Source of the DNA: Fidelibacterota bacterium UBA2125
GTDB lineage: Bacteria > Fidelibacterota > Marinisomatia > Marinisomatales > S15-B10
NCBI GenBank assembly: GCA_002329125.1
Contig: DCXX01000125.1
Span: 1 to 7,268 of the forward strand
Length of the DNA stretch: 7,268 nucleotides
Reading direction: 5' to 3'
The translations under genes and the position numbers were made by a program. Shown here one piece after another: positions 1-7,013 of this stretch. The notes under the pieces were generated by a model. That model was not told the origin of the DNA. It saw only the letters and a list, made by a program, of their open reading frames with translations, and did not search any database. Positions within the stretch are counted from its first letter, which is position 1, and the number at the start of each line of letters is the position of its first letter.

Positions 1-16
1 ACAGAAAACAATTCTA

Positions 17-126
17 ATTTCTTGTTTTTTCTGACGAGAAATGCTAACCTCACCGCGTAAAAGTGGGGTAAAGATATTTGTAATCATTATCCACGTGTCG
101 TGGGTTCAAATCAACAATATTTCTCG
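17..126 (+). promoter_or_regulatory. Candidate structured RNA leader ahead of the DUF5916 gene
   Basis: Pairing was found by eye. An outer stem of 8 perfect pairs joins 35-42 (CGAGAAAT) to 119-126 (ATTTCTCG). It encloses a 7-bp hairpin, 47-53 with 63-69 (one G-U pair), and a 5-bp perfect hairpin, 91-95 with 99-103, that a further A-U and G-U pair can extend. A competing stem pairs 17-25 with 34-42 (9 bp, one wobble), so segment 34-42 can pair upstream or downstream but not both. An 8-bp palindrome, GGTTAACC, follows at 127-134. It matches no riboswitch family I recognise. The region is AT-rich, and one 8-bp match within about 100 nt is expected by chance several percent of the time, so this is a candidate only. 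If real, it would be a 5' leader of the gene whose signal peptide starts near 140. Confidence 0.25.
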
Positions 127-2332
127 GGTTAACCAGACTATAATCAAAAATAATTTTTATTTGCTGCTTACAGCTCTTACGGTAGTTCATGCCGGAAACA
201 GCGATGACGATCTTGTATCAAATCAATTAGAAGCGGTATCAGTCAGTGAGGCTCCGGTGGTTGACGGAAATGTTATTGATGACCCGGTCTGGGAGGCTGC
301 ACCTGTTGCCACATCATTTACGCAACAGACACCTGATGAAGGTGAGGGCATATCTGAAAAAACTGAAGTGCGGGTTATGTACTCTTCAAATGCCCTTTAC
401 GTGGCGGTGGTCTGTTACGATACGGAGCCGGAGCGAATTGTTGTCTCTGATACGCGCCGGGACGCTTCGCTGAAAGATTCTGACAGCTTTCGGTTTATTC
501 TGGACACCTTTTATGACAAACAGAACGGTTTCATATTTGGTACCAATCCTGCCGGAATCGAATATGATGCTCAGGTGAGTAAAGAAGGACAAGGCGGATT
601 TAACACGGGCCGCCAGTCTGTTGGTGCCGGCGGTGCCTTCAACCTTAACTGGGATGCGGTATGGGAAGTTCAGACAGTTGTGGGTGATTTTGGCTGGAGT
701 GCTGAATTTGCTATCCCGTTCAAAACACTCAGATTCACAGAAAATAAACAGCAGCAGTGGGGCATTAATTTTGAGAGGGTCATTGCAAGGAAGCAGGAAG
801 ATGCTTACTGGATGCCCATCCCCAGGCAGTTCAACATAAATCGCGTATCCCTCGCTGGCACATTGACGGGCCTTTCAATAACCAATCCCAGAAATTTAAA
901 AATAATGCCTTACGGATTAGGGCAATCGACGACGGGAACAAAAGGTCAGAGCCAACTTGGATTAGATGCCAAATACAGCCTTACATCCAGCCTTACTTTG
1001 GATGTTACATACAATACAGACTTTGCTCAGGTGGAAGCTGATGAAAAGCAGATAAACCTTGATCGCTTCAGTCTATTTTTTCCGGAAAAACGACCCTTCT
1101 TTTTGGAGAATGCCGGTCTTTTTTCTGTAGGTGAGCCAACCTATTATGGACCGGATATTGAAATGTTCTTCAGCAGACGGATCGGTATCGGTCCGGACGG
1201 TTCATCGGTGCCTATCTTGGGAGGTGCCCGGGTCACGGGTACTGCCGGCGGATTGAATGTTGGCGTACTCAATATGCAGACAGAATCTGTTGAAGGCGTC
1301 ACGGACGGAAACAATTTTTCTGTGGCGCGGCTGAGGAAAGAGCTGCCTAACAGGAGTGCTGTGGGATTCATTGGTACAAACCGGCAAGGGCTGGGAGAAA
1401 GCGGTAATTATAACAGAGCCTGGGCGGTAGACGGGCAGATTGGGATTGGCGAAGTCAGTTTGTTCAAATCATTCATTGCCCAATCACAAACACCCGGAAT
1501 TGACAGTGAAGCTTACGCTTATCTTTTTGAAGGTGTTCGCGAAAGCAAAAGGCTATTGCTTCAGTTGCGGTACACTGAAGTGGGGGAGAACTTTAATCCT
1601 GAAATGGGGTTCCTGGAGCGGCGGGGGTACCGGAAATGGTTATTCCGGATCCTGAACAGAACTCGCCCGGCCGATCTTTTCGGACTCATGGAGATCCGTC
1701 CTCACATTACCTACTGGGGATACTGGAAACTTGACGGCTTTCAACAGACGGGATTTCTTCATGTGGACAGTCATTGGGAATTTCGAAATGGTTATAGAAT
1801 TGATACGGGAATCAATTTTCCTGTTGAAGGCGTTGAGGAGGCTTTTGAAATTTCAAAAGGTGTTATGGTGCCGGCGGGATCTTATCACCACAGGGAAATT
1901 CACATTAGAACCAGTACAAACCTTTCAAAACCTCTGAGTGTGACTGTTGTTACGAGGATTGGCGGTTTTTTCGGTGGAGACCGGCGGAGCTTTGATACCA
2001 CCATCAGGTACCGATTTGGAGACCGGTTTACCTCAGATTTAATTTCAAAGTATAACGATGTCTATCTACCCGGTGGTAATTTTGTGGCTCATCTGTTGAG
2101 GGGGAGACTGACCTATTCCTTTTCTCCGAAAGTTTATATTCAGTCACTTTTGCAGTATAACAACCAGACAGATCAGTGGTCCATGAACTGGCGATTTATC
2201 TGGCAGCGGTCAGCATCAACGGGTCTTTACCTTGTCTACAACCAGACTCAAGACCTGGACGGCATTCCTCTGCCTGGTTCATCCCGCTCGGTGGTCATCA
2301 AATACAGCCACCTGTTTGATGCGCTGAGGTAA
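41..2332 (+). CDS. CBM9-like / DUF5916 family outer-membrane protein
   Basis: This is an exported protein of the DUF5916 family, which is common in FCB bacteria. Residues ~65-270 form a CBM9-like beta-sandwich: it opens with VVDGNVIDDPVWEAAP, has a DTFYDKQNGFIFGTNPAG stretch near 155-172, and ends with GWSAEFAIPFKTLRF near 218-232. Residues ~285-763 are the DUF5916 part, probably an outer-membrane beta-barrel. They carry the family signature DFAQVEADEKQINL followed by RFSLFFPEKRPFFLE (about 327-356), a later EMGFLERRGYR block, and an aromatic-containing last strand. The family is often placed near carbohydrate or TonB-type systems, but its substrate is unknown and no catalytic residues are evident. 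The start is doubtful. ATG at 41 gives a 35-residue extension before a textbook signal peptide (KNNFYLLLTALTVVHA, cleavage after about residue 51), and no in-frame ATG lies nearer. The next gene is convergent, 26 bp away. Confidence 0.88.
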   Translation: MLTSPRKSGVKIFVIIIHVSWVQINNISRVNQTIIKNNFYLLLTALTVVHAGNSDDDLVSNQLEAVSVSEAPVVDGNVIDDPVWEAAPVATSFTQQTPDEGEGISEKTEVRVMYSSNALYVAVVCYDTEPERIVVSDTRRDASLKDSDSFRFILDTFYDKQNGFIFGTNPAGIEYDAQVSKEGQGGFNTGRQSVGAGGAFNLNWDAVWEVQTVVGDFGWSAEFAIPFKTLRFTENKQQQWGINFERVIARKQEDAYWMPIPRQFNINRVSLAGTLTGLSITNPRNLKIMPYGLGQSTTGTKGQSQLGLDAKYSLTSSLTLDVTYNTDFAQVEADEKQINLDRFSLFFPEKRPFFLENAGLFSVGEPTYYGPDIEMFFSRRIGIGPDGSSVPILGGARVTGTAGGLNVGVLNMQTESVEGVTDGNNFSVARLRKELPNRSAVGFIGTNRQGLGESGNYNRAWAVDGQIGIGEVSLFKSFIAQSQTPGIDSEAYAYLFEGVRESKRLLLQLRYTEVGENFNPEMGFLERRGYRKWLFRILNRTRPADLFGLMEIRPHITYWGYWKLDGFQQTGFLHVDSHWEFRNGYRIDTGINFPVEGVEEAFEISKGVMVPAGSYHHREIHIRTSTNLSKPLSVTVVTRIGGFFGGDRRSFDTTIRYRFGDRFTSDLISKYNDVYLPGGNFVAHLLRGRLTYSFSPKVYIQSLLQYNNQTDQWSMNWRFIWQRSASTGLYLVYNQTQDLDGIPLPGSSRSVVIKYSHLFDALR

Positions 2333-2358
2333 TTGTTTGCTTATAATGGGGAGAATTA

Positions 2359-3636
2359 TTAGAAATAGAAAGTATGTTCCAGCGCGATGGAAATTCCTTT
2401 GGCTGAGCTGAGCATTCCACCTGACTCGGAAATACCAAAATCAAGATGAAATTTGCTGAAGTTGAGGCCAAAACCGGCACCCCAGCGGAAATCTTCTAGT
2501 CCCCCTACTGAAATACCAAATCTGATAGGCAGCCATTTTGTGGCATTAACTTCACTGCCCAAAGAGAGGCGAGGGGTAGTACTCATGTTCATTTCATCGC
2601 TAAACCCCTGAAGAAGAGTAGAATGAAGTGAAACATTGGGACGGTACTGGTAATGAAAACCAGCCAGAAGATAGCCTGGGTAGGCACTATTAACGTTACC
2701 GGTGGTTTCATCGGTTGTGTTGGATTCTTCAAAGAGGGAATCCAGTTCTGTAATATTCAATTCATCAACAGTGAAATTCACTGACCCACTCATAATGTCC
2801 GAATCCGTCCAATTGATCTTGCCAAAAAGGTTGTTTACGGAGATGCTCAGGTACAGTTTTTCACCGGACCGGGCCGCGAAACCCAAATCAAGAGCAAAAC
2901 CTGTGCCTGACACAGCGGAGGTTAAGGTCGTTGTGGTTTGAATATTGATGGATTCTTTACTTGTTGACAGGGTAGAATTAGAGAATTTCGTTGAGATCCT
3001 GTTGAGTCCATTCAGATATTTAACCGCTCCACCAAGATAAACCCGATCAAAATATTTGTTCAGGAAAATACTGTAGAATTCTTTTCCATACCCTATTGTT
3101 ACAGGTATAACAGCCTCAAATTCTCCGGTTCCATCAAGAGACAGGGAATTATCAAATCTCAATCCATTAAATATTAATTCAAGCATACCGGGATGTGACG
3201 CAATACGGCCGTTGATTTCCAAGCCTGTGCTAATGGCAAAATTGTTTACTGCAAGGCCGAAGGGGACCCGTAATGCTTGTAACAAAATCCAATTATTGTC
3301 CGGGAGTGAATTAATCATTTGGTTTTTGAGATCATCATCCATAAAACCGACGCCAAAGTAGTCAGAGATCCAATTAGGGGTGATAGTGTTGTTACCAAGG
3401 TCAAAAGCGACGGAAGGGAGTTTGACACTCCTGGTCCCTTTTTCTCCCAATGCCTCATCCTGGGACCAGAAGCCCAGGTTTGCCGGGTTCCACCCCAGGG
3501 CATCTACTCCTCTGGCATAACTGGAAAATGCACCGGCTAAAGAAACGGAACGGGCGGTAAAGTTGGATTGGCCATACAGTGGATATACGCCAGCGGAAGA
3601 AAAGGCCACTGTAAATAGGATAGCTCTAATTTTCAT
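2359..3636 (-). CDS. Outer-membrane beta-barrel protein, DUF5723-like
   Basis: The chosen start gives 425 residues beginning MKIRAILFTVAF, with a signal peptide probably cleaved near YPLYG/Q. An upstream in-frame ATG at 3654 adds only six residues (MWTPPV) and would spoil the signal n-region. The mature N-terminus, with SVSLAGAFSSYARGVDALGWNPANLGF, is the typical opening of DUF5723 and related FadL/PorV-like barrels of FCB bacteria. The rest is alternating hydrophobic/polar strands with G-rich turns, ending SIALEHTFYF, where the terminal Phe is a classical outer-membrane barrel assembly signal. A Ser/Thr-rich, low-complexity loop (about 220-245, TTTTLTSAVS) and an acidic loop (about 295-320, ELDSLFEESNTTDETTG) are probably extracellular. 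It overlaps the upstream lipoprotein gene by 11 bp, so the two are very likely co-transcribed and translationally coupled. The role could be a channel or a partner barrel for the lipoprotein; the sequence does not decide. The exact family name is less certain than the barrel call. Confidence 0.78.
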   Translation of the reverse strand: MKIRAILFTVAFSSAGVYPLYGQSNFTARSVSLAGAFSSYARGVDALGWNPANLGFWSQDEALGEKGTRSVKLPSVAFDLGNNTITPNWISDYFGVGFMDDDLKNQMINSLPDNNWILLQALRVPFGLAVNNFAISTGLEINGRIASHPGMLELIFNGLRFDNSLSLDGTGEFEAVIPVTIGYGKEFYSIFLNKYFDRVYLGGAVKYLNGLNRISTKFSNSTLSTSKESINIQTTTTLTSAVSGTGFALDLGFAARSGEKLYLSISVNNLFGKINWTDSDIMSGSVNFTVDELNITELDSLFEESNTTDETTGNVNSAYPGYLLAGFHYQYRPNVSLHSTLLQGFSDEMNMSTTPRLSLGSEVNATKWLPIRFGISVGGLEDFRWGAGFGLNFSKFHLDFGISESGGMLSSAKGISIALEHTFYF

Positions 3637-5662
3637 CACTGGTGGGGTCCACAAGATATTTAACTGAACCGTAGGAAGTTATTTTTAGGGAATCGGTGGA
3701 GAGGAATTTCACCTCTCCATTGCTTGACAAGAAAACTTTAGTTTTCACAAAAATGATATCATCAAAAAGTTCAATCTGAGATTCATCCAGGTGCAGGGAA
3801 TCTATCGAGGAACTGTTTCCTTTAATGCTGAGACTACCGAGAACGTTCGGGGTTGTTGGTGACCCTGTTTCAAAATGAGATTCATTGGCGGCGGACAAGA
3901 GTGAAATGTTTGTGTCAAAATCAAACATGTTGTCGTATTCCATAAAAACTGTAACCGATTCAATATTTTCAGGAAACTCCTGATCAATTTTTTCCGCGTC
4001 GAGATCGATCATGGCATCATCGGCCAGTTGAAATACAAATGGTATGGAGATGGAAAAAATTCCTGAAAAAGATTCATTTCCCTCATACGTCACAACATCG
4101 TTGCTCCCGCCGATAACGGCTGTTCCGGAAGCAAGAATGGAATCTGGTTTAATGTTGATGAGGCCGACTGCGTCAGGTATAACTATGGTCTGGCTATCGG
4201 GATGAGTCACATTCCACCCTCTAATCTGCCGGGTGGCGGAAGTATCATTATTGAAAGCGATAATATCCATATCGAGCTTGACAGGAAATTCAATATTGCT
4301 ATCAAAAACAAGGTTCATTTCAGCTTCCATAAATTCCATTCCATCAAATTCATCAGGCAGCGCACTGATCTCCTGCCGAATAGTTTCTATAGGTTCTTCA
4401 ATGGCTGCGATAATTCCCTTTATTTCAGAGAAGGTGATTTGTTCCCCTTCACCAGAACCGTAAAGATCAATCTCAACATCAACCACATCAATGCTACTTA
4501 CGTTTCTAAAGGGGTCGGTATCACTTTTTGAATCCTCAGTTACAACTTCGTAGGAATAGTTCACTTTCTGAGGGTCCATAGTAACATCCAGTACCATCCA
4601 TTTGCTATTAAGGTCGTAACTTGATATAACATCATCTTTTCTTGGCATTTGAATCAGTTGCGTAAAAACAGTACCGTTATCATCCTGGATGGAGGAAATG
4701 GTTAATTTCAAATCAGCTTCAAGATCCAGGCCATTTTTTATTTCTATTGCGAGAGTTCCCCTGTCAATTTTTGCTCTCTCAACCTTATTTTCCGAATCAA
4801 TCTGTATCACACCCATTTCATCTATGGTCTGTTCCGGCACTTGCGCAACTGCTGAAGTCACTTTTGGTTCAGAAGCGGATATCTCAACTGTAAAACTGGA
4901 AGAGCGGGCCGCATCATCCACAGTGATAGCTGTCCCACCGGAACCAGGGGAGCTTCCTGTAACAACTATTTTTATTTCACCAACAAGAGATATACCCGCC
5001 ATGTTGAGTGTCTTGGATGACGAGGTATTACTGGCTATTTCTTCTTCCCATTTTGCTGCCGAGGCTACCAGCGTATTTCCGTTCATGTCCTGAATATCTA
5101 CATTCACGGGTGGACCAAGGGGAATCACCATATCGTTTTGAATAGTCATGGACATTGAACCACCAGCGAAATCAGCCGATTTGAAATCCTCAAAAGTGAA
5201 ATTCTTGGCCACAGGGGAGAGAGTGAAAGCGGGAATTACATTGCTTCCGGACATGGATGAAACAGTGGGATAGATTTCACTTAGCAGGTAAGCATCAGTC
5301 TTTTTTGGATCGATATTTTCGAGCTCGATGGTGTCCAATTCAGAAGAGACCAGTTTCTCCGTTGGATCAACCCCGACAGTATCATCGAAAGTCTGTTCTT
5401 CGATTTCAATAGTATCCTGAAAGGCGTAAAGAACAGGTTCGCCATTCCCATCCAAGGGAATGGTTGTAAGCAGGGAATCATCCAAGATTTCCTTCATGCT
5501 TACATTATCTTTAGTTAGAGGAAAATCAAAATTGACGGTCCAGGAAGGCTCTTCTGATGGAATTTTTAAACTACACCCAGCCATGAGAATCAAAAACACC
5601 GCTATAAGAGCTGAGAGAAAGGTTCTAATTGCCGTTTGATTTAAGTTTATACAATTGTTCAT
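3626..5662 (-). CDS. Large lipoprotein of unknown function
   Basis: I do not recognise this family. From ATG at 5662 the protein has 678 residues and opens with a lipoprotein signal: a long n-region (MNNCINLNQTAIRTF), a hydrophobic core LSALIAVFLIL, and lipobox LMAGC with the acylated Cys at residue 30. A longer reading from GTG at 5734 would add 24 residues and is less likely. No Shine-Dalgarno sequence sits at normal distance from 5662; the only good one, GGAGG at 5694-5690, lies 27 nt upstream. The mature protein is acidic and beta-strand rich. It has no obvious catalytic motif and only one cysteine after the n-region, the lipidated one. Strand-turn patterns such as VNVDIQDMNGNTLVASAAKW and LAIEIKNGLDLEADLKLTI suggest several Ig- or jelly-roll-like sandwiches, which is an inference. 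It heads an operon with the barrel gene, which overlaps its 3' end, so it is probably anchored in the outer membrane beside that barrel. Confidence 0.82.
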   Translation of the reverse strand: MNNCINLNQTAIRTFLSALIAVFLILMAGCSLKIPSEEPSWTVNFDFPLTKDNVSMKEILDDSLLTTIPLDGNGEPVLYAFQDTIEIEEQTFDDTVGVDPTEKLVSSELDTIELENIDPKKTDAYLLSEIYPTVSSMSGSNVIPAFTLSPVAKNFTFEDFKSADFAGGSMSMTIQNDMVIPLGPPVNVDIQDMNGNTLVASAAKWEEEIASNTSSSKTLNMAGISLVGEIKIVVTGSSPGSGGTAITVDDAARSSSFTVEISASEPKVTSAVAQVPEQTIDEMGVIQIDSENKVERAKIDRGTLAIEIKNGLDLEADLKLTISSIQDDNGTVFTQLIQMPRKDDVISSYDLNSKWMVLDVTMDPQKVNYSYEVVTEDSKSDTDPFRNVSSIDVVDVEIDLYGSGEGEQITFSEIKGIIAAIEEPIETIRQEISALPDEFDGMEFMEAEMNLVFDSNIEFPVKLDMDIIAFNNDTSATRQIRGWNVTHPDSQTIVIPDAVGLINIKPDSILASGTAVIGGSNDVVTYEGNESFSGIFSISIPFVFQLADDAMIDLDAEKIDQEFPENIESVTVFMEYDNMFDFDTNISLLSAANESHFETGSPTTPNVLGSLSIKGNSSSIDSLHLDESQIELFDDIIFVKTKVFLSSNGEVKFLSTDSLKITSYGSVKYLVDPTSDEN

Positions 5663-5719
5663 AATTGAAGGGGCAATTTTATTCAGTTTCCTCCAGTAAT
5701 AATAAACATATTTATCTAT

Positions 5720-5735
5720 TGTGATATGTGTCACG
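5720..5735. promoter_or_regulatory. Candidate CRP/FNR-family operator
   Basis: The sequence TGTGATATGTGTCACG has the arrangement TGTGA-N6-TCACg. It matches the enterobacterial CRP consensus TGTGA-N6-TCACA at 9 of 10 half-site bases. The inner GTGA/TCAC arms are perfectly symmetric. It lies 58 bp upstream of the lipoprotein ATG at 5662 and roughly 250 bp upstream of the CsgG-like start, so it could serve either or both genes. The minus-strand TATTAT box would place its centre roughly 36-41 bp upstream of a start site, near the spacing of class II activation. The actual regulator and its specificity in this organism are unknown. Confidence 0.4.
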
Positions 5736-5756
5736 TCGAGGAAATACGCCTTGCTC

Positions 5757-5769
5757 CAGATTAAATCTG
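5757..5769. promoter_or_regulatory. Perfect 13-bp palindrome, possible operator
   Basis: CAGATT and AATCTG flank a single central A, giving a fully symmetric 6+1+6 element. It sits 21 bp from the CRP/FNR-like dyad and would lie between the weak TTGCTC and TAGATT boxes on the plus strand, where a bound protein could affect the CsgG-like operon. No known operator consensus is recognised. Confidence 0.25.
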
Positions 5770-5832
5770 ATCCTTAGATTGTTTTATCAATGGGGGTATT
5801 GCGTTTTCCATGATAGAAATAAAGGAGATAAC

Positions 5833-5934
5833 TTGGGAATAGAAATAAATCAGATAATGATCTATCTTCTTCCAATACCGGTAACAGCGCCCCATAAAAC
5901 CCTCCATAAGGCCTCAATTACGTTATTTGCGTGA
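5833..5934 (+). CDS. Possible short leader ORF (33 codons)
   Basis: An AGGAG Shine-Dalgarno motif at 5823-5827 is followed five bases later by TTG at 5833. This opens a 33-codon frame (LGIEINQIMIYLLPIPV at its start) that ends at TGA 5932-5934. It is one of the two strongest ribosome-binding motifs in the intergenic region. The stop codon abuts the 8-bp hairpin at 5933-5952, an arrangement like a leader peptide with a downstream RNA structure. The start is TTG, the peptide resembles nothing known to me, and there is no run of one amino acid as in classical attenuators, so it may be fortuitous. Confidence 0.15.
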   Translation: MGIEINQIMIYLLPIPVTAPHKTLHKASITLFA

Positions 5935-5952
5935 TAATGCCGTAGCATTATC
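5933..5952 (+). repeat. 8-bp perfect inverted repeat (hairpin)
   Basis: GATAATGC (5933-5940), loop CGTA, GCATTATC (5945-5952) form a perfect 8-bp stem with a 4-nt loop. It lies about 35 bp upstream of the CsgG-like start. No T-run follows, so it is not a standard rho-independent terminator. It could act in the 5' leader or as a protein-binding dyad. Confidence 0.5.
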
Positions 5953-5986
5953 CATGTTTGTCCATCATAATTTTTATGAGAGAAGA

Positions 5987-7006
5987 ATGCGGTATTGCAT
6001 GACTGAAAAGATAATCTCCAAACCTGTGATCTTGAAATTGGCCAGCCTCATGTTGGTCTTGTTCCTGCCCCTGATCCTTTATGGTCAGGATACGCGTGAA
6101 ACAGTCGCTATTTTAGACTTTGAGGGTCGGGGTATTTCCCAGCTTGAAGCACAAACACTCACAGACCGTTTCCGAACGGCTTTGGCAAGTGCCGGGGTCC
6201 TGCGGTTGGTTGAGCGGCAGATGATGGAAGAAGTGCTTCAGGAACAGGGTTTCCAGCAGACGGGATGTACCAGTGATGAATGTGCCGTTGAGGTGGGTCA
6301 GCTTCTTGGTGTTCAGAATATGATCGGTGGCGCTATCGGAAAGGTGGGGGAGACATTTACCATTGATATGCGGATGTTCTCGGTACAGACCGGCGAAAAT
6401 ATCCGGACGAAAAATGTTTCTTACGCCGGTGCAGTTGACGGCCTCATCACCGAGATAGAAATCCTGGCATTTCAAATTTCTGGACTTGAACCTACAGATG
6501 AACTTCTTGAAATTCGAAAAACGGGTATTGTTGCGGCTGGGTCAGCTGTTAAACCAAAGACACGTTTTGGCGCTATGATGCGCTCCATGTTTATTCCCGG
6601 TGCCGGTCAGTTCTACTCGGATCGGAAGAGGTGGGGATACACATGGCTTCTCTCTGAAATTGCAATTGGAGGGGGTATTGCTTTTTTTGGTACTGAATAT
6701 CAGACTGCGTTCGATGATTACAACAGTACTGTTGATTTATATACAAATGAAACTGATGTGGATATGATACGGGAATACAAAGACCAGGCTCACGTGCACC
6801 ATGAGAATATGGACAATGCGGCCACCATGGCAGAGACCCTCGCCTACGCCGCCGCCGGTGTCTGGGCTGCCAACGTGTTTCATGCTCTGATCACGGGCCC
6901 CAAGACTGGGGACAAAACATCCGCCAAGGAACTCCCCATCCGCCTGGCGTACGATCCCGGTTCCGGCGCCACAATGATGAAGCTTTCCATACCGCTGAAG
7001 CGTTAG
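5987..7006 (+). CDS. CsgG-like / DUF5683 two-domain envelope protein
   Basis: The N-terminus has a basic n-region and hydrophobic core (LASLMLVLFLPLILYG), cleavable before QD near residue 34. Residues ~39-170 resemble the CsgG/TolB-N-like domain: it opens with TVAILDFEGRGIS, then LRLVERQMMEEVLQEQGF, QTGCTSDECAVEVGQLLG and a GAIGKVGETFTIDMRMF strand pair. The Cys-X4-Cys in that block may form a disulfide. From about residue 203, FGAMMRSMFIPGAGQFYSDRK opens a DUF5683 domain with hydrophobic segments near 226-246 and 292-313, probably membrane helices. Unlike true CsgG it has no lipobox cysteine, so it is not expected to be the curli secretion pore; a role sensing or organising the envelope is a guess. 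Start ATG 5987 follows a purine tract (GAGAGAAGA); ATG 5999 (MTEKIISKP) is nearly as good, and longer starts at 5954 or 5927 overlap the hairpin. A lipoprotein gene follows after 7 bp. Confidence 0.82.
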   Translation: MRYCMTEKIISKPVILKLASLMLVLFLPLILYGQDTRETVAILDFEGRGISQLEAQTLTDRFRTALASAGVLRLVERQMMEEVLQEQGFQQTGCTSDECAVEVGQLLGVQNMIGGAIGKVGETFTIDMRMFSVQTGENIRTKNVSYAGAVDGLITEIEILAFQISGLEPTDELLEIRKTGIVAAGSAVKPKTRFGAMMRSMFIPGAGQFYSDRKRWGYTWLLSEIAIGGGIAFFGTEYQTAFDDYNSTVDLYTNETDVDMIREYKDQAHVHHENMDNAATMAETLAYAAAGVWAANVFHALITGPKTGDKTSAKELPIRLAYDPGSGATMMKLSIPLKR

Positions 7007-7013
7007 ACTTTAT

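Larger units (their letters stand above)
5663..5986. other. Divergent intergenic regulatory region
   Basis: This stretch of about 320 bp separates the minus-strand lipoprotein/barrel operon from the plus-strand CsgG-like operon, so it should hold both promoters. It contains a CRP/FNR-like dyad (5720-5735), a 13-bp palindrome (5757-5769), a possible leader ORF (5833-5934) and an 8-bp hairpin (5933-5952). On the minus strand, TATTAT at 5704-5699 is a possible -10 box without a good -35. On the plus strand, TTGCTC (5751-5756) and TAGATT (5775-5780) with an 18-bp spacer is a weak sigma70-like pair. Open reading frames running back into this stretch from both flanking genes start at GTG or TTG and lack export-signal character, so I treat it as noncoding. 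Confidence 0.6.

Noticed and set aside
100..116. tRNA-like T-loop sequence GGGTTCAAATC, possible tRNA or tRNA-remnant attachment site
   Set aside because: Only one of five T-stem pairs forms, and no acceptor stem, D-arm or anticodon arm of proper size can be placed around it.
2343..2359. ATAAT/ATTAT inverted repeat between the convergent genes as a bidirectional terminator
   Set aside because: The stem is only 5 bp, all A-T, with no U-tract on either strand; termination there may be by another mechanism.
4202..4531. 109-codon plus-strand frame within the lipoprotein gene
   Set aside because: Shadow of the minus-strand gene; composition not protein-like and no signal or domain.
4689..5093. 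134-codon plus-strand frame opposite the large lipoprotein
   Set aside because: It is antisense to a clear coding region with a lipobox, has no ribosome-binding site, and resembles no protein family.
5782..5791. FNR-type site (TTGAT-N4-ATCAA) near ATTGTTTTATCAAT
   Set aside because: The left half-site is wrong and the spacing is two bases short.
6113..6475. 120-codon minus-strand frame opposite the CsgG-like gene
   Set aside because: Overlaps the recognisable CsgG-like domain in antisense and has no family resemblance.
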